From Streptomyces sp. JHA26 (lineage in GTDB: Bacteria; Actinomycetota; Actinomycetes; Streptomycetales; Streptomycetaceae), in assembly GCF_002005565.1 (NCBI RefSeq), contig NZ_BDJC01000007.1, positions 104,368-168,367 of the forward strand: 64,000 nucleotides of DNA, given 5' to 3'. Below are positions 24,746 to 33,985 of the stretch, piece after piece; positions within the stretch are counted from its first letter, which is position 1; every line of letters starts with the position of its first letter. The notes under the pieces are model-generated. The model saw nothing but the letters and a program-made list of their open reading frames with translations, was not told the origin of the DNA and made no database searches. The position numbers were made by a program, and so were the translations under genes.

Positions 24746-25971
24746 GTGAAGTCCTCTCTCGTCAGGGGGAGTCGGGCTGCCACTCGGAATCCGCCGTCCG
24801 GCAGCGGCCCCACGTCGAGGGTGCCGCCGGCGATCCGGACCCGCTCGCGCATCCCGACGAGACCGTGTCCGGTGCCTCCCTCTTCGAGCGGCACGGCGGG
24901 CGGGTCCGGCGGCGGACCGTTGACGATCAGGACGGTGAGCCGCTCCCCGTCCCGCGACACCGAGACCTGTGCGGGTGCGCCCGGGGCGTGCCGTACGACG
25001 TTCGCGAGGGCCTCCTGGACGATACGGTACGCGGACAGGCCCACCGCGTCGGGCACCTCGGCGTCGCAGGCGGTGAACGTCACCGGCACGCCCGCTCGTG
25101 TCGTGGCTTCCACCAGCTGCCCGATCCGGGTCAGGCCCGGCTGGGGCGCGAGTTCGCCGCGTGCCTCCTCGTTCCGCAGCACGCCGAGGAGCCGACGCAT
25201 CTCACCGAGCGACTCGCGCGCCGTCGCCGCGATGGACGTGAACTCCTCCTGCACCTCCGGAGACAGCCGCTCGAGGCGGTACGCCGCGGTGTCCGCCTGC
25301 ACCGTGATCACGGACATGTGGTGCGCCACCACGTCGTGCAACTCGCGCGCGATCCGGGCCCGTTCCTCCAGCAGCGTCCGCCGCTCGCGCTCCGCCTCGC
25401 TGATCGTCTCCTGCTCCGCCAGCCTCCGCTGCACCTCGTGCCGCTCGCGGAGCGCGCCGCCGAGCAGGAGCACGACACCGCTGAGGATGGTGAGCAGGAC
25501 GCTCATCGCGTTCGCGCCGTGCGGCGCGACGAAGCCCAGGCCGATGTTCGCGCCCGCCGTCGCCAGCCACACCAGCAGCAGCGTCCGGCGCGGCTCGCGC
25601 AGGCCCAGAGCGAGGCACAGGCCGATGTACCCGACGATCTCCATGGGCGGGAACGGCCACAGGAGCCGCTCCTCGAAGTCGACGGTGAGCAGGGCGAGCG
25701 CCCCGGCCACGTCCGCCAGGAAGATCACGTACCAGGCCCGCAGCGGCCGGACGACGGCGAGCAGCAGCGGTGCCGCCTGCGCCACCGCAAGGGCACTCGC
25801 GACGCCGGCGTCCAGACCGTAGTCACGGGTGAGGACCACGATGGTGGTCGGCAGCAGAGCGACACTCAGCACGAACGCCACACCCCACGGGAGCAGTCGC
25901 ACCCACCGGTTCGACGCCCCCGCGAGCAGCGCGCGCGGCCCTTCCTCCACCGAGGTCATGAGCTCCACCAT
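24742..25971 (-). CDS. HisKA_3 sensor histidine kinase
   Basis: A 409-residue membrane kinase. Six hydrophobic segments within residues 28-172 have no large extracellular loop, so it probably senses within the membrane. The dimerisation/phosphoacceptor region is ERARIARELHDVVAHHMS with His212. The ATPase domain shows IVQEALANVVRH (N box) and GTGHGLVGMRERV (G box). It phosphorylates the response regulator encoded next. ATG at 25971 or at 25956 are both possible starts. Confidence 0.92.
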   Translation of the reverse strand: MVELMTSVEEGPRALLAGASNRWVRLLPWGVAFVLSVALLPTTIVVLTRDYGLDAGVASALAVAQAAPLLLAVVRPLRAWYVIFLADVAGALALLTVDFEERLLWPFPPMEIVGYIGLCLALGLREPRRTLLLVWLATAGANIGLGFVAPHGANAMSVLLTILSGVVLLLGGALRERHEVQRRLAEQETISEAERERRTLLEERARIARELHDVVAHHMSVITVQADTAAYRLERLSPEVQEEFTSIAATARESLGEMRRLLGVLRNEEARGELAPQPGLTRIGQLVEATTRAGVPVTFTACDAEVPDAVGLSAYRIVQEALANVVRHAPGAPAQVSVSRDGERLTVLIVNGPPPDPPAVPLEEGGTGHGLVGMRERVRIAGGTLDVGPLPDGGFRVAARLPLTREDFT

Positions 25972-26142
25972 CCTCCGTGCGACAAGACGGCGTCGGAAGA
26001 CGCGCAGCCGTCAGGCGGACCCGGCGCGACCGTGGCCACCGCTCCCCCATTACACCAGCGGCGGGGTCCGCCGATCGTCCGGGCCGGACGGTGCGCGCCC
26101 CGACGTCGGACGGGACGGCGGTGGAACGTCGTTCCGTCCGGG

Positions 26143-27108
26143 TCAGGGAGCCAGCACGACTCTGCCGAACACCTCCCCCGTGTCCATCCGGTGGTGAGCC
26201 AGCGCCGCCTGGTCCAGTGGCAGCACTTCGTGCACGACCGTGCGCAGGTCCCCGTGCGCGGCAGCGGCGAACTGGGACGACCGCACGGCCTGCCGGTCGG
26301 GGGCGGGCACGGTGTCGGAGCTGAAAGCGGCGAACGACAACGACTTGCGGAAGGCGTCCATCAGCCGCATGCCGAAGTCCGCCGGCGGCTGCCCGCCGAC
26401 CACACCGACGGCCACGTACCGCCCGTTGGGGTTCAGCTTGTCCAGGAAGAGGGGGAGCCGGGGGCCTCCCACGACATCGATCACCGCGTCGAAGCCCACC
26501 GGTGCGTCCGGGCCGCCGCCCCCGCCGGTGCGGCCGAGGACGTGGGTGGCGCCCAGGTCCCGCAGGCGGGCGCCGCGCTCCGCGGACGAGGTGGTGACCG
26601 CCACCGCGCCCGCGCCGTTCCCGGCTGCGAGCTGGACCGCCGTGATGCCGATGCTGCCCGCCGCGCCGCGCACGAGCACCGTCTCCCCGGGCGTGAGACG
26701 GGCCCGGTCCAGGGCGAAGTGGGCGACCACTCCGGAGCCCCCGAGAGTCACCGCGTCGGCGCAGGTCAGGCCGTCGGGCAGCGCGAGGACGTCTTCGACC
26801 GCGGCGACGGCCTGTTCGGCGTACCCACCGGACAGGCCGGTGAACGCCCACACCCGCCGCCCGGTCCACGAGTCGCTCACGCCCTCTCCCACCGCGGTGA
26901 TCCTTCCCGCGACCTCGCTGCCGAGGAGGTGCCCCTCCCGGAAGCCGTGGGCGGCAAGCGTTCCCCGGCGGATCACGGCGTCCACGCCGCCGACCCCGAC
27001 CGCCTCCGTGGCGATCCGCACCTGCCCCGGAGCGGGGACGGGGACGGGCACATCGACGACCTCCAGGCCGTCGGGGTCGCCGAACGCCCTGATCACGACG
27101 GCTTTCAT
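26143..27108 (-). CDS. Zinc-free NADPH:quinone oxidoreductase-like protein
   Basis: A 321-residue MDR-family reductase. ATG at 27106-27108 follows GAGGAGCAGAG. The Rossmann half begins near TVLVRGAAGSIGITAVQLA, and no structural zinc cysteines are present. It resembles quinone oxidoreductase 1-type enzymes acting on quinones or enones. A TetR gene is divergent 163 bases away, the second such reductase/TetR pair in the window (compare 7954-9522). Confidence 0.87.
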   Translation of the reverse strand: MKAVVIRAFGDPDGLEVVDVPVPVPAPGQVRIATEAVGVGGVDAVIRRGTLAAHGFREGHLLGSEVAGRITAVGEGVSDSWTGRRVWAFTGLSGGYAEQAVAAVEDVLALPDGLTCADAVTLGGSGVVAHFALDRARLTPGETVLVRGAAGSIGITAVQLAAGNGAGAVAVTTSSAERGARLRDLGATHVLGRTGGGGGPDAPVGFDAVIDVVGGPRLPLFLDKLNPNGRYVAVGVVGGQPPADFGMRLMDAFRKSLSFAAFSSDTVPAPDRQAVRSSQFAAAAHGDLRTVVHEVLPLDQAALAHHRMDTGEVFGRVVLAP

Positions 27109-27271
27109 CTCTGCTCCTCGGGTCGGTTGCACGGATCGCGGCCTCTGTGGGGCCGTGGGCGACGAGCCGGCCCCCACGGCCGGGCCTCACCGGTGAAGTT
27201 CCGGGACGGGCGGCAGCACCGCGGTCCGACCGTAGAGGACGCCCCCGTCCGTTTGGTTAAAGTGAGAGACG

Positions 27272-27913
27272 ATGACCGACCAATTGCCTCAGACGGTCCG
27301 CTCCGACGCCCGCGACAACCGGGCCCGCATCCTCGACGCCGCCCGCACGGTGTTCGGCGAAGAAGGCCTGGGCGCACCCGTGCGCGAGGTCGCCCGGCAC
27401 GCAGGCGTCGGTCCCGCCACGCTGTACCGGCACTTCCCGACCAAGCAGGCGCTGGTCGCGGAGGCCTTCGCCGAGCAGCGGCGGGCCTGCCGTGCCGCCG
27501 TCCGCGACGCCCTCGCGGACCCGGACCCCTGGCACGGGTTCCGGAGCCTGATCGAGCGGATCTGCGACCTCCACGCCCGGAGCCGAGGGTTCGCCGACGC
27601 CTTCATGACGGCTTTCCCCGAGGCCATGGACTTCACCGCCGACCGGGAGCAGGCCCTGCGCGCGGTCGGTCGGCTGGCGGGCCGCGCCCAGAGGACCGGC
27701 CGGCTGCGCCCCGACTTCGTCGTCGACGACCTGGTCCTCGTCCTCACGGCCCACCGTGGCCTCCAGGACACGCCGCATGCCGCCCGGGTCGCGGCCTCCC
27801 GCCGCTTCGCCGCCTACGTGATCGACGCGTTCCGCACCGCACCGGCGACAGCGCCCACGCCGTTGCCGCCGGCCCCACGCCTGCAGTTCACCCACTCGCC
27901 CAGCACGCCGTGA
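27272..27913 (+). CDS. TetR-family transcriptional regulator
   Basis: A 213-residue regulator with the helix-turn-helix NRARILDAARTVFGEEGLGA and VGPATLYRHFPTKQALVAEA. The C-terminal end is an unconserved Pro-rich tail. Likely represses itself and the divergent reductase. Its stop overlaps the start of the following kinase-like gene (GTGA at 27910-27913), so both are produced together, which is unusual for a TetR gene. A TTGGT/ACCAA pair around the start region could be part of its operator. Confidence 0.87.
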   Translation: MTDQLPQTVRSDARDNRARILDAARTVFGEEGLGAPVREVARHAGVGPATLYRHFPTKQALVAEAFAEQRRACRAAVRDALADPDPWHGFRSLIERICDLHARSRGFADAFMTAFPEAMDFTADREQALRAVGRLAGRAQRTGRLRPDFVVDDLVLVLTAHRGLQDTPHAARVAASRRFAAYVIDAFRTAPATAPTPLPPAPRLQFTHSPSTP

Positions 27914-28722
27914 ACCCGTCTCGGGACGATCGTCGCGGAGCACTGGCCGGCGGCGTGGTGAACGCGGGCGCGGTGTTTCGCCGTGGTGCCCTTGTGGAAC
28001 GCCCGGCGCCGCCCACTGCGCGCGCCCTTCACGCCCATCTCCGCGCACTCGAGGAACACGGCTTCGACGCGGCTCCGAGCCCGGTCCGGCTCACCGCGGA
28101 CGGCCGCGAGCAGCTGACCTACGTCCCCGGCGATGTCGCCCTGCTCCCGTTTCCCCGCTGGGTGATGACGGAGACCGCCCTGAGTTCGGTGGGAAGCCTG
28201 CTGCGGCGCCTGCACGACGCCTGCGCGGCCGTCACAGTGGACACCCGCACCGCGTGGCCGGAGGCCCTGGCCGACCCGGAGGGAGGAACGATGCTGTGCC
28301 ACAACGACGTGTGCCCGGAGAACGTCGTCTTCCGTGACGGCCGCACCACGGCCCTGATCGATTTCGACCTGGCGGCGCCCGGACGACCGCTGTGGGACGT
28401 CGCCGTGACCGCCCGTTACTGGGTCCCCCTGCTCGATCCCACGTCCGCGGCACCCCTGTACCCCGCCGGGCTGGATGCTCCCACGCGACTGCGCGTCCTC
28501 GCCGACGGCTACGGCCTCTCCCGGCAGGAGCGCGCGGAACTACCCGGCCTCATCGAACAGGCCACCGCATCCTGCCGGTCCTTCGTCGCCGGCCGGGTGT
28601 CCGACGGTGATCCCATCCACACACAGATGCTGTCCGAGCGTGGTGGATGGCAACGGTGGGACCGCATCCAGGAGTGGATTGCGGACCATCGGGAGACGTT
28701 CACGACCGTCCTGCTGAACTGA
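27910..28722 (+). CDS. Aminoglycoside-phosphotransferase-fold kinase
   Basis: A 270-residue protein from GTG 27910. The catalytic loop CHNDVCPENVVF and the metal-binding IDFDLAAPGRPLWDVA are typical of APH/choline kinase-like enzymes. The N-terminal lobe is short and lacks an obvious nucleotide-binding lysine strand in the first 60 residues, so substrate and even activity are uncertain. The start is fixed by the 4-base overlap with the TetR stop. Phosphorylation of an aminoglycoside or another small hydroxylated molecule is the family role. Confidence 0.78.
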   Translation: MNPSRDDRRGALAGGVVNAGAVFRRGALVERPAPPTARALHAHLRALEEHGFDAAPSPVRLTADGREQLTYVPGDVALLPFPRWVMTETALSSVGSLLRRLHDACAAVTVDTRTAWPEALADPEGGTMLCHNDVCPENVVFRDGRTTALIDFDLAAPGRPLWDVAVTARYWVPLLDPTSAAPLYPAGLDAPTRLRVLADGYGLSRQERAELPGLIEQATASCRSFVAGRVSDGDPIHTQMLSERGGWQRWDRIQEWIADHRETFTTVLLN

Positions 28723-28762
28723 CCGGCCGAGAGGTCGAAGGACAAGCCGGGCGGCGTCGGGC

Positions 28763-29383
28763 TCAATCGCACGACCGGCTGACAAGATCCGCGGACAGCG
28801 CCGCGTAGATGTACTCGCTGCCCCAGCGGTCCCCGTCGAGGTCGTTCTCGACCAGGTGCGCCTCCCGGCGCATCCCGAGGCGCTCACAGACCCCCACGGA
28901 CCCGGTGTTCTCCACATCCAGCCGTGCGTAGAGCCGGTGCACGCCCAGCGTGTCGAAGGCGAACCCGGCCAGCGCCGCGGCCGCCTCGGTCGCGTAGCCG
29001 TGCCCCTGGTGGCCCGGGTCGAGAGTCCAGCCGATCTCGGCCTGGGCGGCGCGGACGTCGGCCAGGGTGAGACTCACCTCCCCGATGACGCCGGGCTCGT
29101 CGCGTCGGCAGACGGCGAGCGCCAGCTTGTCCCCGTCGGCGCGCCAGACCGTCTGCGCCGCACGCTCGGCGGCGACCTGCTCGCTGCGCTCACGCGTGTG
29201 CGTCGGCCGGTACAGGTAGCGCGCCACGCTCGGCAGGCTCTGGTAGGCGTACAGGTCGTCGGCGTCGCCGGGAGTGAACAGACGCAGCGACAGCCGGGAC
29301 GTGGTCAACGGCAGCAGCGGGGCGACGTCCATGCGGACCTCCGGGACGCGGGTGTGGGTCGAGTTGCGGACGGATTGTCGCAT
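28763..29383 (-). CDS. GNAT acetyltransferase (RimJ/RimL-like)
   Basis: A 206-residue protein from the ATG at 29381-29383; a later Met at residue 18 is an alternative start. TTSRLSLRLFTPGDADDL begins the GNAT fold and GWTLDPGHQGHGYATEAAAAL is the acetyl-CoA pyrophosphate loop. HRLYARLDVENTGSVGVCERLGM is the typical C-terminal block of the RimJ/RimL branch, which acetylates N-termini or small amines. Convergent with the kinase gene. Confidence 0.88.
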   Translation of the reverse strand: MRQSVRNSTHTRVPEVRMDVAPLLPLTTSRLSLRLFTPGDADDLYAYQSLPSVARYLYRPTHTRERSEQVAAERAAQTVWRADGDKLALAVCRRDEPGVIGEVSLTLADVRAAQAEIGWTLDPGHQGHGYATEAAAALAGFAFDTLGVHRLYARLDVENTGSVGVCERLGMRREAHLVENDLDGDRWGSEYIYAALSADLVSRSCD

Positions 29384-29589
29384 CACGTCTGCCCCTGCAG
29401 CCACGCCTTTGTCGCGCCGGTCGCGACGTACTCGGTGCTGCCGCGACCGCCGTCCCGACGGGCGGGGCCGGCGGGGAGGGCGGCGGAGGCGTCCGGGTGG
29501 GGCGTTCGCGAGACGCACGGACCGGGACCGACGCCGACGAAGACCGTTCCCCGTTCGTGAGGTGATCGTTCCCCGGCACGGCGGCGGCT

Positions 29590-30093
29590 GTGGATGATGG
29601 TGCGGTGACGAGCATCAAGGACGACCACGTGAAGGTCTGTTTCCGGCTGGAGGCGGACGAGGACGGCTGGCCGCCGGCAAGCGTGGAGAGCTTGTGGGCG
29701 GTGGACCTCGGCGACGGGACCGTGCGCCTGGACAACACTCCCTGGTTCGTACGCGGGGTCGCCCGCGACGACATCATCCGGGTGGAGGTCGACGAGGAAG
29801 GGGTCCGCTGGGCCGGTGAGACGGTGCAGGCCTCGGAGAACTGCACCATCCGGCTGATCGTCCTGAAGGACGGCGGTTCATGTGCCGCACGGCAGACCGT
29901 GCTGGAGACGTTCCACCGCCTGGGCACGACCGGCGAGGGCATCGAGCAGTTCCGGATGGTGGCACTCGACGTCCCACCGGACGCCGACCTCCCCCGGATG
30001 CGGAAGCTCCTGGAGCACGGCGACGCCGAGGGGTGGTGGCACTGGGAGGAAGGGTGTGTCACCGCAGCGTGGCAGGCCACGGGAACGACGTGA
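29590..30093 (+). CDS. DUF4265 family protein
   Basis: About 167 residues from GTG 29590; GTG 29605 is equally possible because no strong ribosome binding site is visible. HVKVCFRLEADEDGWPPASVE opens the DUF4265 domain. It is a soluble beta-rich protein ending in an acidic stretch with WWHWEEG. DUF4265 proteins are small and often found near toxin-like genes, but their activity is unknown. No operon partner is obvious, and the next gene starts 62 bases further on. Confidence 0.72.
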   Translation: MDDGAVTSIKDDHVKVCFRLEADEDGWPPASVESLWAVDLGDGTVRLDNTPWFVRGVARDDIIRVEVDEEGVRWAGETVQASENCTIRLIVLKDGGSCAARQTVLETFHRLGTTGEGIEQFRMVALDVPPDADLPRMRKLLEHGDAEGWWHWEEGCVTAAWQATGTT

Positions 30094-30155
30094 CCCCCAT
30101 GGGACGTCCTCCCGGCCGGGGATGTGCGGGAGCGGGTGACGCCTATGCTGTTCCG

Positions 30156-30545
30156 GTGTCATACCCGCGACAGCTCACCCCCGAAGAGAAACTCGCCGAC
30201 GCGAAGAAGCAGTTGAGCCTCCCGCGTATCGTCGTGATCTGCGGCTCCACCCGCTTCATGGCCGAGATGACCGAGGCCGATCTGCAGGAGACCAAAGCCG
30301 GGAGGATCGTCGTCAAACCGGGCTGTGACATGAAGTCGCCGCGCGAACTCAGGTCCGATCCTGTCGAGGCCGAGGCGCTGAAGGCGCGACTCGACGAGCT
30401 GCACCGGGCGAAGATCCGGCTCGCCGACGAAGTGCTCGTGGTCGGCGACTACATCGGGGACAGCACCCGAGCCGAGATCGCCTACGCCCGGTCGCTGGGC
30501 AGGCCCGTGCGGTTCACGCACCCCGAGGTCGACCCCGACGTCTGA
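30156..30545 (+). CDS. Nucleoside 2-deoxyribosyltransferase-like protein
   Basis: A 129-residue protein from GTG 30156. RIVVICGSTRFMAEMTEAD is a Rossmann-like first strand and loop, KIRLADEVLVVGDYIGDSTR the active-site region, and AEIAYARSLGRPVRF the closing helix-strand. This pattern is seen in the nucleoside 2-deoxyribosyltransferase/DUF4406 superfamily, which binds or cleaves N-glycosidic bonds of nucleosides. The catalytic Glu is not certain. No pathway partner is adjacent. Confidence 0.68.
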   Translation: MSYPRQLTPEEKLADAKKQLSLPRIVVICGSTRFMAEMTEADLQETKAGRIVVKPGCDMKSPRELRSDPVEAEALKARLDELHRAKIRLADEVLVVGDYIGDSTRAEIAYARSLGRPVRFTHPEVDPDV

Positions 30546-30662
30546 CCGCCCGCTGCCGCCTCGACAACCAGGGTCGCCGGCCCGCCGCCCGACCGTCCTC
30601 CCCCTGTGGGGCGTACGGAACCCGATGCCCTCCGGGTACGGTGCTGTGCCAAAATCCAGCGC

Positions 30663-31691
30663 ATGGCCGTTCGATACCCGTCCCCCCTGCGTCCCGGTGA
30701 CCGCGTCGGTGTCACCTCTCCGTCGAGCGGGGTCGCGAAGGAGCTGCGGGAACGCCTCGACGTCGCCGTCCGCGACGTCCAGGACCGCGGGTACGAGGTC
30801 GTCATCGGCCGGTGCATGGACGGCTCCGGGCACGTCAGCGCTTCGGCCGCCGACCGCGCGAGCGAGCTGATGTCGATGCTGACCGACCCCACCGTCAAGG
30901 CCGTCGTGCCGCCGTGGGGCGGGGAGACCGCGATCGACCTGCTGCCCCTGCTCGACTGGGACGGACTGCGGGAGGCGGAGCCCACCTGGCTCGTCGGATT
31001 CTCCGACATGTCGACCCTGATGACGCCGATGACTCTACTCACCGGGACGGCGACGGTCCACGGCAACAACCTCATGGACACGCCCTACCGGGTGCCCCGA
31101 GGACTGCGGTCGTGGCTCGACATCGTCGCGGCGCCCTCGGGGCACCGGTTCACCCAGACCCCGCCCGGCCGCCACCGGACCACCGGCTTCGACGACTTCG
31201 CCGCCTGCCCCGACATCCGCGAGTACACCCTCGACTCCGCAGGCGCCTGGACCCGGCTCGACGGGAGCGGCGACGTCCAGGCCGAGGGAAGACTGATCGG
31301 CGGCTGCATCGAAACCCTGTGCAATCTCGCGGGGACGGCCTACCTCGACGTCTCGGCCTTCGCCCACGAGGAGTCACCCGATGGGCTCCTCGTCTACGTG
31401 GAGGCAGCCGGCGACGACGCCTTCACCATCTGCCGGAACCTGCACGGCATGAGACTCGCCGGATTCTTCGACCGGGCGAACGCGATCCTCGTCGGCCGGA
31501 CCCGTGCACCCGACAACCGTTCCCTCAGCCAGCACGAGGCCGTCCTCGACGCACTCGGCTCTCTCGGCGTGCCGATCATCGCCGACGTCGAATGCGGCCA
31601 CGTCCCGCCCTACATGCCGATCGTCAACGGAGCGTACGGCCGCATCGTCCACACACCGAGCCGAAGCGAACTGACGCAGACCCTGGACTGA
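30663..31691 (+). CDS. S66-family peptidase (LD-carboxypeptidase/MccF-like)
   Basis: A 342-residue serine hydrolase. The nucleophile is Ser114 in the elbow VGFSDMSTL. The Glu in RLIGGCIETL and the His in ECGHVPPYMPI complete the S66 catalytic triad. The family includes cytosolic LD-carboxypeptidases for peptidoglycan recycling and MccF enzymes that inactivate microcin C-type nucleotidyl peptides. The lack of peptidoglycan neighbours leaves the MccF-like detoxification role open. Confidence 0.88.
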   Translation: MAVRYPSPLRPGDRVGVTSPSSGVAKELRERLDVAVRDVQDRGYEVVIGRCMDGSGHVSASAADRASELMSMLTDPTVKAVVPPWGGETAIDLLPLLDWDGLREAEPTWLVGFSDMSTLMTPMTLLTGTATVHGNNLMDTPYRVPRGLRSWLDIVAAPSGHRFTQTPPGRHRTTGFDDFAACPDIREYTLDSAGAWTRLDGSGDVQAEGRLIGGCIETLCNLAGTAYLDVSAFAHEESPDGLLVYVEAAGDDAFTICRNLHGMRLAGFFDRANAILVGRTRAPDNRSLSQHEAVLDALGSLGVPIIADVECGHVPPYMPIVNGAYGRIVHTPSRSELTQTLD

Positions 31692-31884
31692 CGCATCCGG
31701 CCGGCCGCCACACCTGGTGAGGGGTGCGGCGGCACCGCCTCCTGCTGCCGCGGTCCTTCGGGCACACCACGGCCGTCAGGCTGTTCACCCCCACTCGTCC
31801 GGCCAAGCCGTGCCGGCCTCTTCCCGGCCGGCGGCGCTCCCGCGCGAGCGGGTATCTCTACGCAGGACGGAGGGGGAAAAAGAG

Positions 31885-32631
31885 TTGTTGCGCAAACCGG
31901 CGGTACGCGCCACAAGGCGGCGGCGTCCGGCGACACATGGCCGGTGGAGGTGCTCTCGCACGCCCGGACCACGCCGCTCACAAAGACACCATACGGTCGC
32001 CGAGTTGCGGGCGCAGGGGCGCTACGGCCCGGAACTGCGCGACGTGCTGCCCGCGTTCACCGGCCTCGGTCTCGTCGTCGCCGGCCTCGCGGTAGCCCTC
32101 GCCCGGCTGTACCGCGCGCTCGGTGTCGGCGGTCTGCTGCTGGGCGTGATCCTGCTCGCGGCCGCCACGGCGGTGGGGTGGCGCTGGCGCCGTGTGGCGG
32201 TCCGCCGACGCGGCGGCATCTACACCCCGGCCGAACTGACGACGCTGGACGAGCACGGCCTGGCGGTGGCCGCCGAACGGATGCTGCGGCGCGACGGCTG
32301 GCACGTCATCCCCATGCCGGACGCGGGCCGCCCTCGGCTCTACGCACGCGACCGCGACGGCCGCCGTCTCGACGTGAGGTTCCGCCCGGCGGACCGGGCG
32401 ACGGCGGACCGGGACACGTCGGCCGGTCCTGCCCCCACCCTGCGAGAGCCGGGCCGCCCCGGGGCCGACAACCCGATCCGCGTGATCGTCAGCCGGGACC
32501 CGTACAGCCGCACGGATGCGCTCCGGGCCTCCCGCCAGGGCGGCGTCCACCTGGTCGACGGCCGCCGGCTGCACCGGTGGGCCGCCGGGACCTCCCTGGA
32601 CGACCTGGGCCTGCGGGCGGTGAGCACGTGA
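31885..32631 (+). CDS. Two-helix membrane protein with nuclease-fold-like C-terminal domain
   Basis: About 248 residues if it starts at TTG 31885, chosen because GGAGGGGG lies 8-15 bases upstream and no ATG/GTG in frame is close. Two hydrophobic segments (FTGLGLVVAGLAVALARLY and VGGLLLGVILLAAATAVGW) precede a cytosolic domain. That domain has the Mrr/restriction-endonuclease-like layout: helix (GLAVAAERMLRRDGWHVI), strand, then VIVSRDPYSRTDALRASRQG and VHLVDGRRLHRWA. The usual D-(D/E)xK residues are not clearly present, so nuclease activity is doubtful. Confidence 0.6.
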   Translation: MLRKPAVRATRRRRPATHGRWRCSRTPGPRRSQRHHTVAELRAQGRYGPELRDVLPAFTGLGLVVAGLAVALARLYRALGVGGLLLGVILLAAATAVGWRWRRVAVRRRGGIYTPAELTTLDEHGLAVAAERMLRRDGWHVIPMPDAGRPRLYARDRDGRRLDVRFRPADRATADRDTSAGPAPTLREPGRPGADNPIRVIVSRDPYSRTDALRASRQGGVHLVDGRRLHRWAAGTSLDDLGLRAVST

Positions 32632-32887
32632 CCACTCGGCTGCTGTGCGGCTGATGGCCGGGCCGACCGGCTCCGACCGGTCCTCGGCGACGGCGCCTCC
32701 CTCGGCACCGGCCTGTTCGTCCCGCGCCGCAGACGCCCCGGGCGACCGCTGCCGAAGGGCACGGTCTCCTCGAGGAGGACCTCGCTGCGGAGGTGGAGCA
32801 CCGGCCCGGTGTCGGTCCGGTCACACGGTTCGCCGTCGCTCGGCGGGGCACTGGGGCTGTGAGCAGACGAGAAAGAGGGGGCTCGAG

Positions 32888-33886
32888 GTGACGGACCACA
32901 GCGAGGCAGGGACGGAAGGCGGCGGTTCCGGCGCCGACGTGACCGAGTCGGGACTGCTGGAGGGGCTGAGCGTGGACGATCAGCGTCCGGAACAGCCGAT
33001 CCTGCTGAACGCCGACGGCAGCCCACTGGAGACGTGGCGGGAGAACTACCCCTACGACCGCAAGATGCGCAGGCGCGAGTACGAGCAGACCAAGCGCGTC
33101 CTCCAGATCGAGCTGCTGAAGATGCAGCGCTGGGTGAAGGAGACCGGCCAGCGCATCGTCGTCGTGTGCGAGGGCCGGGACGCGGCCGGCAAGGGCGGCA
33201 CCATCCAGCGCTTCACCGAACGCCTCAACCCGCGCGGTGCCCGGGTGGTCGCTCTGGAGAAGCCCACCGAGCGCGAGGCCGGGCAGTGGTACTTCCAGCG
33301 GTACGTCTCCCATCTGCCGGCTCGCGGGGAGATCGTCTTCTTCGACCGCTCCTGGTACAACCGGGCCGGTGTCGAACGCGTCATGAACTTCTGCACGGAC
33401 GCCGAGTACCGGGACTTCCTCCGGCAGGCTCCGATGTTCGAACAGATGCTGACCGAGGACGGCATCCTGCTGGTCAAGTTCTGGTTCTCCGTCTCCCGCG
33501 CGGAGCAGCGCACGCGGTTCGCCATCCGGCAGGTGGACCCGGTACGCCGCTGGAAGCTCTCACCGACCGACCTGGCCTCGCTGGACCGCTGGGACGACTA
33601 CACGACCGCCAAGGTCGACATGTTCCGCGCCACGGACACCGAGCACGCGCCGTGGACGGTGGTGAAGAACAACGACAAGCGGCGTGGCCGTCTCGAGGCC
33701 ATGCGGAGCCTTCTCTACCGGTGCGACTACCCGGCCAAGGACGAGGACAGCGTCGGCAAGCCCGATCCGCTGATCGTCGGCGCGGCGGACACCCTGCTGG
33801 AACCCGGTGAGGAGCAGACGGACCTGTCCCCGACCCCGCTGACCGGCCAGGGCGACGGCCCCGGACTGCATCCTCGGCAGGACTGA
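32888..33886 (+). CDS. ppk2: Polyphosphate kinase 2 family protein
   Basis: A 332-residue PPK2. The GTG at 32888 follows AAGAGGGGGC. Walker A EGRDAAGKGGT is at residues 95-105, Walker B IVFFDRSWYNR around Asp153, and the lid region lies near FWFSVSRAEQRTRFA. PPK2 enzymes move phosphate between polyphosphate and ADP or GDP, and so help restore nucleotide levels under stress. The first 45 residues and last 30 are unconserved extensions. About 200 bases of non-coding sequence follow before gvpA. Confidence 0.9.
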   Translation: MTDHSEAGTEGGGSGADVTESGLLEGLSVDDQRPEQPILLNADGSPLETWRENYPYDRKMRRREYEQTKRVLQIELLKMQRWVKETGQRIVVVCEGRDAAGKGGTIQRFTERLNPRGARVVALEKPTEREAGQWYFQRYVSHLPARGEIVFFDRSWYNRAGVERVMNFCTDAEYRDFLRQAPMFEQMLTEDGILLVKFWFSVSRAEQRTRFAIRQVDPVRRWKLSPTDLASLDRWDDYTTAKVDMFRATDTEHAPWTVVKNNDKRRGRLEAMRSLLYRCDYPAKDEDSVGKPDPLIVGAADTLLEPGEEQTDLSPTPLTGQGDGPGLHPRQD

Positions 33887-33968
33887 ACCGGGGCCGCCGG
33901 CGGTGAGCGCACCGCCCGGACACGGACGTCTGTTTGACGGGAGGAACGGGGGTTATCCCCAAGGGAAA

Positions 33969-33985
33969 GACTGCCGCCGGCAGTC
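33969..33985. promoter_or_regulatory. Perfect 17-bp palindrome GACTGCCG-C-CGGCAGTC
   Basis: Eight-base arms around a single C, in the 200-base gap between ppk2 and gvpA. A GTTT(33932)-N14-GGGTTA arrangement just upstream resembles, imperfectly, stress-type sigma-B promoters. The palindrome could be an operator for gvpA or a stem ending the ppk2 transcript; no T-run follows. Confidence 0.4.

Noticed and set aside
24865..28722. Single 1285-codon plus-strand frame
   Set aside because: Most of it is the antisense of the histidine kinase and reductase genes, kept open by high GC. Only the last 270 codons, from GTG 27910, look like a real gene.
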